From Actinomucor elegans (taxonomy: Eukaryota; Mucoromycota; Mucoromycetes; Mucorales; Mucoraceae), in the NCBI GenBank assembly GCA_026027325.1, contig JAMSLZ010000017.1, positions 496,001-560,000 of the forward strand: a stretch of 64,000 nt of DNA, in the 5' to 3' direction. A model generated the notes under the pieces. That model was not told where the DNA came from. It did not search any database and worked only from the letters and a program-made list of their open reading frames with translations. Made by a program: the position numbers and the translations under genes. This document shows, in pieces, positions 11,512-23,450 of the stretch (positions within the stretch are counted from its first letter, which is position 1; each line of letters starts with the position of its first letter).

Positions 11512-12366
11512 CTACATTGCAGTTGAGGTCTTTTTGTCTTTCTTCCAGGAAGACAAACTACGAAACAGCTTTGCTCTTGACTTTTTGTCGTCATCAATAA
11601 CAGTATCGTCTACTGAAGGGATTCTTCTACCAGAGAATTTACGAGTGATACCCAAGATTGCGTCGCGCTTTCTAGTTTTCTTTTTATTCGAATCAAAGAA
11701 CTCGTCTTCAGATAGCGATGAAAAAGAATTGGTTTGCTGCAAGAGTTGACCTGTGCTATGACTCCGATGGAACGTAGAACGTAATAAACCCAAAGCACGA
11801 TTACGTTTGGTGTTAGATGTTGCTACGAATATCAGCTCTTCTTCCTCTAATTCCGTACTGTTGCAACTACTTGTATCTTCTTCAGCAGAAGAACGTGAGC
11901 TGACTTCAACAAGCGCTGGCAAGACATCGCTAGGAGATCTTTGTCGTGTTTTGCGTTGGGATTTAATGAGTTGATGGATATTAAATGACTGTTTAGTGCT
12001 GGAAGGTGAAGGGAATGTACGAAAGGCTTTTAAAAGAGGTTTTCGCGATGAAGTTTCTGCAGTTGCAATGGTTTTATGTTTGCTTGTAGTGGGTATAATG
12101 ACTGCTTTGGGTTTGTTAGTTAGCGACTTTTTTCTGCTATGTCTCTTGCTCTTCTTGTCTTCTGGCTGCTGCTGCTGGAATTTGCCTGATTTCCATCTCA
12201 AGGTAGTGCGCTCCTCATGCTGGTGGGGTGATATCTTGTGGTAGGCAATGTAAATGATGGAATAAACCCAATAAAGATGAGAATGGACCACTGCAGCAAA
12301 AGAAACGATGCCAATTAGTTGTTTGACTTGTTCTGAAGATGCAGTAGGTTTTGATAGAGTGTGCAT
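11512..12366 (-). CDS. Hypothetical basic, Ser-rich protein with one membrane segment
   Basis: One uninterrupted frame of 284 residues. Residues about 14-42 (VKQLIGIVSFAAVVHSHLYW and on) form one hydrophobic segment. The rest is low-complexity, rich in Lys, Arg and Ser, with clusters such as KKSKRHSRKKS and KKKTRKRD and an acidic patch (ELEEEELIF). It has the look of a type I/II single-pass protein with a long disordered cytosolic tail holding many possible kinase sites. I recognise no family. It is convergent with STI1, with 288 bases between the stops. Frame length and codon pattern support a real gene, but no homology does. Confidence 0.6.
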   Translation of the reverse strand: MHTLSKPTASSEQVKQLIGIVSFAAVVHSHLYWVYSIIYIAYHKISPHQHEERTTLRWKSGKFQQQQPEDKKSKRHSRKKSLTNKPKAVIIPTTSKHKTIATAETSSRKPLLKAFRTFPSPSSTKQSFNIHQLIKSQRKTRQRSPSDVLPALVEVSSRSSAEEDTSSCNSTELEEEELIFVATSNTKRNRALGLLRSTFHRSHSTGQLLQQTNSFSSLSEDEFFDSNKKKTRKRDAILGITRKFSGRRIPSVDDTVIDDDKKSRAKLFRSLSSWKKDKKTSTAM

Positions 12367-13707
12367 GCCTTTTTTTTAAATAAGAGCGAGAAAGAAAGAA
12401 AGAATAAATAAAAAGAAGTTTGCTGTTGAAATATGTAACCTAATATAGGCCTTGAAACAGCTGCTTTGCTGCCTTAAAGCGGTAAATTTTCTTAATTGCT
12501 TGAAACTCACTGCTGTCAAAAATAACCATTGTTAATATAAACTTGTATCACTTGCAATAAGTTTTGTATGTTCTGACTGGATGGCCATAGCTTTTTGTTA
12601 AAGTAACTCGACTTTGGGTGTAAAGCACGCTCTTTTTACCGAGATTCCGAATTCACCACATGGCTTTGAGTGATATGATACAAGGCTGGCATGTAATCGA
12701 ACTTTTTCACTCTCAATTTATTTTGGCCATAGCACTTTGTGTCAACAGGATATGACTGGTTATAGGAGTATTACCTTTGGTATATTGATCTATATGCATC
12801 CAAAAAATTCTCTTTGTCAATAACTAATAAAAAGGCCACTCCTAAGACGCAAAGTTGGGGTTCTTTTTTTTTGCACATTGAGCCAATCATTAACATTCAC
12901 GCTTTGTACCTGAATTAAGCCTGACTGAAACCAATTCATCTAAAAAAGGTGTCTATACATCCAATTCGTATTTTAACAGTTGATAAAATGACCATTGATC
13001 TGTGTACTTTAAAGGATTTTTGATCTATATGGCATGCACTTGGATCGACGTGATAGATATACGCGTCAAATCGTTCTATTGTGGCGGGTGTATTTCTACA
13101 AAGTAACTTGGATTGTGGGGTGATTATGTTGTATAGTTTACAATACAAAAATCATGTCATAGTGGTAGTGGCGTTTTCGCTTGCGCGTGTCAATTGAAAA
13201 ACTTGTTACAAGTAGGAGGTTTCTGAGGTAGCACACATCACTGCTATGCCTTGTTTTTTTTGATAGTAGCCATGGCTTGATTGTTTCAACAACAACAAAA
13301 AAAAAGAGTGCTCTTTTGCTATAGATAGTATAGATCCTATTTTCTATATTCTAGAGTCTATAGCCTGCAAATCCAGCAGGAGGCTTACTGCATTGGAGGC
13401 CCGTGAAATATATGCTCGTACAACTATAATGAATAACATTTTGTGATTGATTACTTGAGGACGATACATATTGTCATGTTACACATATTAAACCAAATTC
13501 ATTTATGTTCTTGTTAGGCGGAGTACCTTTGGTGCTACAGTCTAGAAAAGTGAGATTTTTCAGTAGCTTTTCTTTCTCTCTCTCTCTCTTTCTTTCTTTC
13601 TTTATATTCCTTTCCTTTTACCTACGTTTCATTCTCCTCTTCGCTCCTTCTCTCTCTCTCGCTTTGTACTTTTCTCCTATTATACCAATCAAATCTGTCG
13701 TACTGAA
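12367..13707. other. Intergenic stretch, no gene seen
   Basis: Upstream of both the one-TM protein (-) and the BOI-like gene (+). It includes a pyrimidine-rich tract at 13572-13680 directly before the BOI-like ATG, probably the core promoter or 5' leader. The frames at 12936-13148 and 13505-13711 are chance frames. Confidence 0.5.
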
Positions 13708-16700
13708 ATGACAAACACTATAGTCTATGCTATCCATAACTTTGAAGCAGAAAATGAAGACGAGATAAACTTCCTTGTAGGCGAGCCGATTACTGTCTTG
13801 GAAAAGGATGAAAAATATCTTGACGGATGGTGGCAGGTAAGGCCCAGAAAGAAGAAAAAAACTTGGTTTTAGGAGGAGTTAATATAATACTAACACGACT
13901 GTTTATTTAATAAAAAGGGACGCAATATCAATGGCGAAACAGGCCTCTTTCCAATGAACTATACATCGCCCGAGAAGCCTCAATTATTCGCTGAAAACGA
14001 CCACGAACCCGAGCAATTGTTTCCACAGCAGCCACCTTCATTTCCACAGCAGCATTCCCCACAGCCTACACAGCACTCATCTTATATGCCAAGTCCCCAC
14101 TTATCGTCACGTTCATCAGGATCCACCATAGAAGAAGAAATCGATCATGCTTTATCTGAATTACAGTTGAAAGAACCTCAAAAGGCTAAAACAGAGACTT
14201 GGGACGTAGAACAAGTAGCAGAATGGTTAAAATCAGTTGGATTAGAATCAGTGTCTGCCAATTTTATTGGTAAAGTAACACCTTTATCAAATACAATTTA
14301 GGTTAGCTTTTTTTTTTCTTTTTTAACTGACAAACTGTAATAGATCAAGAGATCACTGGTGATATCTTGCTGGATCTCAATATTGAAGCATTGAAAGAGT
14401 TGGGCATCAACACGTTTGGGAAGCGATACAAGATTATGCAGGCCATTAATACATTGAAAGAAGAATCTTCTGTAGAGGTATGACTTATTTGTTAGTGAAA
14501 CAAAACATGAAATTGAGTATGGCTCCTTTTAGATCAGACAGCCCACTCCTAATACATCCGTGTCTACCAGTGCTATATCGCGTCCTACTAGCAGAAAATC
14601 AATCCCTACCAGCTTAAGAAGATCCAACTCGCAAACAGGCACCTTGTCGAATGAATCATCCGACGCGCTTTACTAATTCCCTAGAAAAGCACCACTACCT
14701 CCTGGCAGTAACAATGAAAGTGAAACGGGATCTGTCTTTAGCCAGCATTTATCCCCTGCTGCTCGACCTCAACAAACGTCAGATATGATGCGGCCTATTT
14801 CCCCTCAAAGTCTCTCATCTTCTAGCATTAGTCGATCCAACACGTTTAATACAGTGTCTAGTGGCGGTACTTTGCGTAGTACGGATCCACGTAGTAGAGA
14901 TCTTAGTCCGGATCCTAAAGGGTTCCGCAGTCCTCGTAGAGTATTGTCTCAAAAGAGTCAGCAAACGTATGACAGTCTAGAGAAAGAAACCAATATGCCA
15001 TCTGCTACAACTTCATCGCCGTTGATCAACACAAATAAGAACGACTGGATGATGATGAGCGATGTAAGACAAGATTCTTTGATGAATTTGGTCCATGATA
15101 AATGTTAATATTGAATGTCTATGTAGATGAGCAGCGGTAATAATTCTACATATCCTTTGAATATGCCAACTACTTCCACTTCAACACCTAAGCAGCCCAT
15201 GTAAGTCGATTTTTTTTTAAAAAAAAAGATATACTCATGCAAAAGCATAGGCAAATCTCCAATGCACATAAACTGTCTGTATCGTCGTTTGATGAACAAG
15301 CTTCTAAGCGTACTTCAACTTCAGAAGCATTTCAAGCGCCTGAACACGAAGGATGGTTACATAAACAGAGTGACAAGTACAAAACCTGGAACAAACGATG
15401 GTTTGTACTCAAAGGTTCAAATCTATTCTATTTTAAGAGTCCCAAGGTGAGTTTTACAGACACACAAAAATATTACAGTGTCACTCAAATATCATATGTT
15501 TATTACATAGGATGTACGTATGAAAGGCATTATTAATCTACGTGGATACAAGATCATAGTCGACGAATCGATTCACGCCGGAAAGTATTGCTTTAAAGCG
15601 CAACATGATCGCGAACGAACATTTTTCTTTTATACGGACACTGAAGAATCCATGCGCATTTGGTTGAAAATGCTGATGAAAACCACTATTGCACGCGATT
15701 TTAGAGGTAATTTCTATACAAAGTGCTGGAATTCATTAAACTCTAAAGTTTTTCTTTATTAGCACCCGTCATGTCATCCAATCATATTGCCACCGTTTCG
15801 TTAGATGTAGCCCGTCGTATGCGCCCACGACCTCCTTCTGTTATCATGTACAAGAACCAGAAGCAGTTAAAAATCAACAATGATCCTAAAATGTCCATGC
15901 TAGAAGAAGAGGAAGAAACCCATTATGTACCCATTGTACAAGATGAGGAATCCACACCTGTTCCACAGCAAAACAAGTATCGACAGACGCGTGAATCTGG
16001 TATCACCGTGCACAATAGTAACGAAGACATTCCAGAAATACCCGCCAGATACCCACACATGTTGAGCGATGAAGAGGAAGATTTGATCGACCCACAACAT
16101 CGTAGTCTGCCACTCAGTAGCTCACTTAGTATCACATCGAGCATCTCCAATAATTCAGGCAGTGGCGATGATGAATGGACTACCAACCAATATATTGACT
16201 GGGTCAATGCTTACTTGCCTGCAGGTAAAAAAGCCGTTGATCTTACAAGCGCGTTCCGTAACGGAGATACGTTGATTCAATTATTGGAAGCCATCAGCCA
16301 AAAGGAAGTGCGTCGACCTCCTGTTCAAAAAGGCGGTTCCATGAGTGTCATGATGCTGGATAATATTGTGGCTGCTTTCAAGTTTATGGGCCGTGAAGGT
16401 GTTGAGGTGGATGGCCGTTATACTATTAAAGGTAAAAAAAAAAAAAAAAAAAAAAAAAAATCAGTGCGTCTTTTTGAATGCATGAAACTTACTTTTCATG
16501 ATAGATGTCTTTGGTGGTAACGAAGCCAAAATCATTACTATGTTGGATGCTATCAAAGTTTGGGCCGACAATAACTATCCTATGAACAACTACTCCATGA
16601 GAAATACTACACCTACCAGTAAGAAGTCAGATACTTCTGTTCTCATTGGTAAAGATAGTGGCTGGAGAGGTTCTGCTATGATGGACCATCGACGCATCGT

Positions 16701-16719
16701 GACCGATGAAGGTTATTAA
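13708..16719 (+). CDS. BOI-like polarity protein, SH3-SAM-PH with a C-terminal calponin-homology-like domain; in-frame TAA
   Basis: Nine exons (13708-13836, 13918-14269, 14344-14477, 14533-15063, 15127-15200, 15251-15446, 15511-15706, 15763-16431, 16505-16719) close into 832 codons. Residues 1-57 are an SH3 domain (NFEAENEDEINFLVGEP, GWWQ, GLFPMNY). A SAM domain (WDVEQVAEWLKSVGLE) covers about 138-205 and a PH domain (EGWLHKQSDKYKTWNKRWFV) about 440-545. A calponin-homology-like region (QYIDWVNAYLP, AFRNGDTLIQLLEAIS) covers about 676-800. SH3-SAM-PH is the order of yeast Boi1/Boi2, which act with Cdc42 and the exocyst at growth sites. The frame holds one stop, TAA at 14674-14676 (codon 253), inside the Ser-rich linker. 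It may be a mutation, a sequence error, or lie in a 39-base intron (14646-14684) with a weak GTCGAA donor and a perfect TACTAAT branch site. Confidence 0.8.
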
Positions 16720-16836
16720 AAAAATATTACTATGCGATACCTCTTTCATTCTCCTTTCCTTTACCTTATACAAGTCTTCTTATATAACCTTATTCATTAT
16801 AATATCACTTTTCTTTTTTGTTATTTTTTACCCTCG

Positions 16837-16877
<41 letters not shown>
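16837..16877. repeat. Poly-T/poly-A homopolymer junction
   Basis: 27 T residues followed directly by 14 A residues, 117 bases past the BOI-like stop codon. It can fold back on itself and is a likely site of length error in assembly. Confidence 0.7.
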
Positions 16878-18231
16878 TCACACCCACACGCACTCGTTCA
16901 TTCATCCCCAAAATATTGTCTTTCACTTTTATACATATATAATTACCTATCTTTCTACTTTTATATTTTCTCCTTTTTTTTAAATAGATCAAATCTTTTC
17001 TTATAGAAAAGAAAAAACTAAAACGCATTACCATAATGATTGTCTTTTTAGTGACAAATGTAAAATCTAACAGACATTAAAGCCGAGCCAAGGTTTTATG
17101 TATCAGATGCAATGACTCATTTTGAGCATGAAATACTAATCAGATGCGACATTTGACCAAGATCAATCGATCGATCGATACATTTAGATCAGATGATACG
17201 AATGTATTTTTTTTTATACAACCAATCACTAACATGGAGTATACTCGTAGTACTCTGGTCAAATAATAGTTCTAGCAGATGCAGTGAACATATATAGTTC
17301 ACCAAATGCGTAATTAAGCAAGGATCGGCCGAGAAATGTCGACATATAACTGATCAGAAACCAAATCGGAAACTGCAAATTATAGAAAACAATCAAGAGT
17401 ATGGAGCCTTAAGTCTAATTTTTCATATGAACTCCTTGTTTTATGGAGTGTGAAGCAGCAAATTTTGAGACACAATGTATTGATAACGTAGCTTTGTCTT
17501 AATAGATAGTAATTCGCATGTATATTCTTTCTGTAAATATTTTTATTATATCAAGTTCCAGAGTTATGTTTAAATTGCCAAAGAGATGTTCCCAAAAACA
17601 CACACACTTTTGATGTCAATGATAATTTGATTCATCAAAGAAAATATATAGTGATTTTTGCACTAAGTATATTAGAGATTTCATTCAACTTTTATTAATA
17701 CATATTGTACGCTTATCAACAACTGTTTGTTATTAAAAAAAAAGGGGGAGGAATCAAAATTCTAATACCAATTTTATTTTTCCTTTTCGGCGGGAAAGTA
17801 CTTCGAGAGTGTCGTATATATGTATATATTATACTCTCCTCATCACTAGAAGCAAGGAAAATGAGATATCGTAAAACAATAGATTCATGCTATACTTTAA
17901 CCAGACTAAATTAGCATCTACATGCCGAGAATTCATAAACAGCCGAGATAAACATAGATTAAATCCAACACTCTAGCACTTTTACATATATGCAAAAAAA
18001 GAGAGGTTCCGAATCATGTAAAAACCATTGATAAAATTCGAGGGACTACAGAATATCTTTGATCAGATAGTATATTTAAAACCTAAACTATCAGTTTGTG
18101 CTTGATCATCCCCTAATATCATGATTTGTATTTCTCCTCAAGTTTTGCATACTTTATTAATTAGATAAATTGATAAATTGCTTACCCCGCTTACGTCCAG
18201 TCACGCTTTTTTTTTGGATACGCGCATCATA
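16878..18231. other. Intergenic stretch with SINE-like repeats
   Basis: AT-rich. It holds one clear repeat copy at 17106 and a weaker one at 17278. A run of about 28 T residues (18258-18285) lies just past its end, before the RFC gene. No coding frame is supported. Confidence 0.45.
17106..17215 (+). repeat. Dispersed SINE-like repeat, copy 3 (one of the best)
   Basis: Shows the core in order: CTCATTTTGAGCATGAAA, TACTAATCAGATGCGACATT, TGACCAAGATCAATCGATCG. The D-arm-like GAGCATG and the anticodon-arm-like ACTAATCAGA are clear. Confidence 0.65.
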
Positions 18232-18237
18232 ACGCGT
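18232..18237 (+). promoter_or_regulatory. MCB element (ACGCGT) upstream of RFC gene
   Basis: A perfect ACGCGT, 79 bases before the RFC start codon. MCB boxes bind MBF in yeasts and time DNA replication genes, including RFC subunits, to G1/S. A six-base palindrome can occur by chance, but place and target gene fit. Confidence 0.5.
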
Positions 18238-18315
18238 TGATAAAGTTTTATTTCTGATTTTTTTTTTTTTTTTTTTTTTTTTTTGGTATTCACAATAACC
18301 TGTAAAACAATCACA

Positions 18316-19499
18316 ATGAGTCAAATGGATATCGATACGCCAGTTATTAAAAAGAATAAAGGAAAAGGCAAAGAAAAAGTGTTAAACATTACTCAAGAGT
18401 TGGATAATTTACCTTGGGTAGAAAAATACAGACCCAAGACACTTGAAGAACTCGTGTCTCATGAAGACATTACCTCGACAAGTAAAACTAAAAAAAAAAG
18501 AAAAAATACTATAGACAATTCTTTTGTATTAAGCAAGTTTTTGCCATTATATAGTTGAAACCTTTATTGAAGCCAAAAGACTGCCTCATTTATTATTTTA
18601 TGGTCCTCCCGGTACTGGTAAAACTACCACGATTCTTGCATGTGCGCGCAAATTGTATGGTGAAAAGTTTAAAAGCATGATTCTCGAGTTGAATGCTTCG
18701 GACGATCGAGGTATTGACGTTGTTCGCGAGCAGATCAAAAATTTTGCCAGTACGCGAAACATTTACAGCTCTGGTTTCAAGCTGATCATTCTTGATGAAG
18801 CGGATGCCATGACCAATCAAGCACAATCGGCGCTCCGTCGCGTGATAGAGAAATACACCAAGAATGTTCGTTTCTGTATTATCTGTAACTATGTGAGTAA
18901 GATCCTTCCTGCTATTCAATCGCGTTGTACTCGTTTTCGTTTTGCGCCTTTGGCTATGGAACAAGTAGATTCACGACTACAGGTGATCGTTGAGCAGGAA
19001 CAAGTCAACTTGACAGAAGACGGTAAAAAGGCCTTGCTGCGTCTTTCCAAGGGCGATATGCGTCGTGCGTTGAATATCTTGCAAGCTTGTCATGCAGCTT
19101 ATGATCGCGTAGATGAAGCTGCTATATATAACTGTACGGGACATCCACAACCTCAGGATATTGAACGTATTTCCAGATGGATGATGGCTGAAGAGTTTAC
19201 AACCGCGTATTCAAGTAAGTATTATATTTTGGAAATGGCATTTTAGATGCGTCAGTGCTAAAATAGAGATATGTGTAGATATTGAAAAGCTGCAACGAGA
19301 ATCAGGATTGGCGTTACAAGATATTGTGAGCGAAATTTATAATTTTGCTCGCTTAATTGAATTTCCTTCCAAATCACGCATCTATTTATTACAGAATATA
19401 GCAGATATTGAATATAGATTAGCCGAAGGAGCGAATGAAAAAATCCAATTGAGCTCACTTGTGGGTACATTCAAATTAGCTCAGGAAAATATTGTATAA
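18316..19499 (+). CDS. RFC3: Replication factor C small subunit, Rfc3 type (human RFC5)
   Basis: Three exons (18316-18481, 18555-19214, 19279-19499) encode 348 residues. It is an AAA+ subunit of the clamp loader that opens PCNA and sets it on primed DNA. Seen in order: a Lys-rich N-terminal tail, RFC box LPWVEKYRPKTLEELVSH, Walker A GPPGTGKT, LNASDDRGIDVVR, Walker B LDEADAM, and the SRC arginine finger in SRCTRFRF, followed by the collar domain. The LELNASDDRGIDVVREQIKN and FASTRNI strings are closer to yeast Rfc3/human RFC5 than to Rfc2 or Rfc4. The MCB box upstream suggests G1/S expression. Confidence 0.95.
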
Positions 19500-20385
19500 A
19501 TAAAGTAGTCCCTTTTAGAAGTTGATGTGCAGGCATATATAAATAACTATTTACTATAACAACCATTCCTGTCAAACTGGACCGCCTTAGCAATGATCAC
19601 TGTCAAATCGGAGGAGGCATAACCACTGTAATGGCCATATTTATAGTCCGATCATAGCTAATAAACCTGTCAAAACCAGATCGTATCGATAGCTCAAAGA
19701 TGTGGGAACTTTTTCGTTTGTCGCTTTATTTACGAGGCTATTTCAAGGCCGCATAACACATTTCTTTATATTCTGCGCTTTCAGTATATAGTGTATCATT
19801 GTAATATCTGACAAATCACTGAGGATTGAACAACCGATCAAGGATTCATGGGCAGAAGTCTATTCTTGGTCGTTAGTAGTTGTATTTGTGTAACGTCATG
19901 CATACTCGAGTCCCCCTCCCTCCCTTCGATGCAGATGGACGGAACCTACAGAAAGGGATAGTTGCTTTGTTATACCGAGAAAACGATAGTTTGGGTCCCA
20001 GTTTTTTGATCCCGATATGATCGAGATTGCCGTTTATAGCTGTTTTGCATACTATTCTGAATCTCTTTTTTTGCACAAAATTCTTTTCCATTTTCCAAGT
20101 TATAGCCGAAATGGCAAATAGAAGCTGAAACAATATACTCGAGGCGCGTACATAAAAACACACAGGTTCCGGTTTCAAATCTTGAAATGCCTTTTTTATC
20201 CCATATCTCGATAATCGTTTGTTAGAGGCTGAAGATCAACCCTTGATTGGCTTTTTGATTGGGTACTGACTGAAGCTTTTTATATTTTTCATTCTTTTTT
20301 TTTTCGCGCCCACTTCGTTTACAGAAAATCCCTTTTCTTCCTTCTTTATGAATCCCATTTTTTTTGCTTTTTGAATTGGTTCAAT
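19500..20385. other. Intergenic stretch, promoter of the GATA factor
   Basis: No coding frame is supported. Two ATTGG sequences (complement of CCAAT) lie at about 20245 and 20257, about 130 bases before the GATA-factor ATG, with a TTTTTATATTTTT TATA-like stretch between. Confidence 0.4.
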
Positions 20386-21816
20386 ATGGATGTCTCCAAA
20401 ATGTGCATTGATTCTTCTGATGCTAATGAAACAGCATTGCCCTCTACAATCTCGAATTCACAACGGTAAATAATTTATATTAAAAAAAGATAATTATTTT
20501 TTTAGCAGGGTTTTTTTTTTACTGACAGTGTTATAGAAACACCTTACCTTCATTAAGTCAATTACCTGTCTATGGAACTACTATTTCTGCACCTAGAAAA
20601 CATAATACCAGCCTTCAATCTTTTGTAAATAATGGCAAATCAATATATCGAAATCTTTCTCCTAGAGAATTAAGAACTAAATATCAGCATCAATATAAAA
20701 TGCAGCATCAGTATTTAAAATCATATACGCCTATACAGGACTCATATTATGAGAACCAAACAGACTATAAGCATCATTACTATCCTTATCAAACAGATTC
20801 ATCATTTACAGATACGACTCAATCATCTTCTTCTGCATCCACTCCCTTACCATCGCTAACGAATATGAGATCATTAGTATCACAATCACCGCCACAGCAA
20901 CCATCACCACAGCAACCATCACCACAGCAACCATTACCACAACAACCATTACTACAACAACCATTACTACAACAACCATCACCACAACAACAACCACCAC
21001 CACAACAACCACCACCGCCATTATTGCAACCACGTCCTTCTCCACCTACTATGCCAACTATAACAGAACATAATCCATTAAAAACTGTCATTGATCAATG
21101 CACATCAATATATGAGCAAATTGGCAAGTATCGCGCTGACCCGCTCAGAGAATCAGAACGAAATCGAATCATAGATCATGTATATAAAACTGCAGAAATG
21201 ATGCTTCAGTCTTTGAAAGAAATGGAAGGGACTCGTGTAGAAAACCCTGATTCTATCATGATTGATTATGCTTCAGATGATATCTCATCTACCACCTCTG
21301 CAATCAAGTTGAATGAAGACCAATATCAACCAATGAATGAGGAATACAAAATGATCCGACAAGCTAGAAATTTGCAAGAAAACTCACGGCCTAAATATCG
21401 CAGACGAAGCGTAAGTAAAACCACTAGTAACATTCATTCTATAGTGTTATTGATTTTATTGTATAGAAACGAAGTATGGTTGGTCAAAGGTGTCATTCAT
21501 GTAATACCTCTGAGACACCCGAATGGCGTAGAGGCCCAGATGGTGCGCGAACGCTTTGCAATGCTTGTGGCTTACGTATGTTATTACTTGGCTATTTCTG
21601 TACAATTACTAAACGTGTTCCATAGATTATTCTAAATTGCTAAGGAAGGGCTCTTTGACAGTGCAAACCCATAATTATATGATTGAAGAAACAACTCGCG
21701 TTCCAAGAGCGATTCAATTCCCAAAGGTAGATGATCACAGTCCAACTTCTGTAATTCAAGCTGAAACCATTTCACGGATATCTGAAATTTACAATGATGA
21801 TGAAGTTACTAAATAA
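20386..21816 (+). CDS. GATA-type zinc finger transcription factor, NsdD-like
   Basis: Four exons (20386-20465, 20537-21410, 21467-21575, 21626-21816) encode 417 residues. A GATA finger near the C terminus reads CHSC, 18 residues, CNAC ([20 protein letters not shown]), split by the last intron after GGL. The 18-residue loop puts it in fungal class IVb, and the sequence resembles NsdD, an activator of sexual development in Aspergillus, rather than the 17-residue AreA type. A Ser/Gln-rich middle contains a repeated (S/L)PQQP block of about 50 residues encoded by an imperfect 15-base repeat (20890-21030). A helical region with [19 protein letters not shown] precedes the finger. It acts in the nucleus on GATA sites. 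NsdD kinship is by motif only. Confidence 0.88.
20887..21030 (+). repeat. Coding minisatellite for Pro-Gln repeats
   Basis: Imperfect 15-base units of the form CCACAGCAACCATCA repeated about nine times inside the GATA-factor gene, with T-for-C changes in the later units. Likely length-polymorphic. Confidence 0.7.
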
Positions 21817-22893
21817 TAATAACAAAAAAAAAAGCGAGGTTACTTATTTGTTTATAGAATAAAAAAGTTGCTTTTTTGTACTCGCGCGTACAAATCTCGA
21901 TGATCATTTTACTCGACAGCTAATTCATTTTACTACTTGTTCCGGTCAATCTTCTGAATGCCATTAATACCCAAAAAAAAGGTGTTCTGAATGCCATTAT
22001 GCACCCCGAAATTGGGATATTTACTATCATTTATGACATTTTATAGTCTTGATTATCGAAAGATATAATAAAGTCAATTCATCACCTATAAGTTTTTGAT
22101 TAATATGGAATATCTCGATCTAAAGGAGTGTTTTTTTTTTGTTGGTCGCACTTCAGGACACTTGGCTATTCTTGGTAGGCCGCATTTCAATAAACACGTC
22201 ATTCTGCCTTTTCCTTGGTGTCTGTCATTTGGGTGTGGTAGTTTATCAATCAAAGAAATTATAAAAGTAGCGGCAGGGGTGGCCGCGTTTCAACAAATAA
22301 ACTACATTCTTCATCACATGGTGCGAGCTAGAGTTTCGTTTGCGCGCGCAAAAAAAGCTCACAATTTGATAGTTGTTACAAATAAACTATCTACAAATCG
22401 ATTTATATGCGAGTAGTTATTATTATATAAAAATTGTTCAAGAAGGATGGTCTTGAACAATCAATAAATAATCAAATAAGCCGAGAATGCATTGTATCAC
22501 GTTATACAACCTTTAAGGTTCTTACCTTTTGCGTATTTATTTGTTTAAATAAAACTTGGTTTATCATTACCCGTCAATGCGTACCAATTACATAACTTCT
22601 GAAATAAAAGATCCCAAAAAAAAAAGAATAAGCTTGTGAATGTTACTTGACTAAAATCACAAGAGAATCGATCAGATGCAGCAAACTCACTTATAGACCC
22701 GGTTTGCAGATTTCTTTGTTTTTAAGACAAAGAACTGTAATGCAATTAATTCCATTTGTTATCACAATGTATACTTTACTGCAATATATTAGAAATTGAA
22801 CATGATTTACACATTAACACATACGAGCAAGGCTACTTTGCTAAAAACAAAACAAAAAGAAAGGCGTTTAAAGCCGAATTGAGAATTGTAACA

Positions 22894-22995
22894 GATGCAA
22901 CTGCTCATTCAAATGGAATACTAAACAGATGCCACACTTGACCGAGATCCGATAAAAGATGTACACATCATTAGGTATTATTGCTGCTCAATTTT
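22894..22995 (+). repeat. Dispersed SINE-like repeat, copy 4
   Basis: GATGCAACTGCTCATTC, AATACTAAACAGATGCCACA, CTTGACCGAGATCCGAT and the distal CATCATTAGGTATTATTG: all boxes are present in order over about 100 bases. Confidence 0.65.
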
Positions 22996-23069
22996 TAATA
23001 TTAGTCAACTATATATTCGTTGTACTGGCGACTATATATATATAAGCTTAAACGTTTGCAACAATCCCT

Positions 23070-23165
23070 TCCGAGTATGGATTACTAAGCAGATGCGACA
23101 TTAAATGAGGATCAGTCGAACGATCTATTTCATTTAGATCCTTGTTGTATAATTCTTCATCAATT
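23070..23165 (+). repeat. Dispersed SINE-like repeat, copy 5 (first box decayed)
   Basis: Keeps GAGTATGGATTACTAAGC, AGATGCGACATTAAATGAGG and CGATCTATTTCATTTAGATC with CTTGTTGTA behind. Confidence 0.6.
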
Positions 23166-23219
23166 GTGTATCGGCAAATGAAACTTATTCATCATAATGA
23201 TTATATAGATCTCTAATCA

Positions 23220-23340
23220 GATGTAGCAGTTCATTTTGAACTTGAACTACTACTAATTCGACATGTTCTATTACAGAGATGAGAGAAGGAGACACATCTA
23301 TAGATCATTACGTATTATTGTTGTATTAAATACATAAAAC
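23220..23340 (+). repeat. Dispersed SINE-like repeat, copy 6
   Basis: GATGTAGCAGTTCATTTTGA, ACTACTACTAATTCGACATG and the distal box CTATAGATCATTACGTATTA with TTGTTGTA behind; the longest copy outside the inverted repeat. Confidence 0.65.
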
Positions 23341-23390
23341 TTGTTAATTATACATATCAGTTGAATTGCGGCTAATGAAAAGCCGTAACA

Positions 23391-23450
23391 GATACGGCAG
23401 TTCATTCTGAGCATGGACTGTTAAACTGATACGACATTTTAATTACTACT
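23391..23450 (+). repeat. Dispersed SINE-like repeat, copy 7
   Basis: GATACGGCAGTTCATTCTGA, GCATGGACTGTTAAACTGAT and ACGACATTTTAAT; best D-arm-like match (GTTCATTCTGAGCATGGACT). Confidence 0.65.

Noticed and set aside
20806..21091. Minus-strand frames rich in Val or in Gly/Cys
   Set aside because: Antisense of the Pro-Gln coding repeat of the GATA factor.
22096..22416. Frame of 106 codons
   Set aside because: No protein-like composition, lies among repeats, starts in a TATA-like region; no homology recognised.
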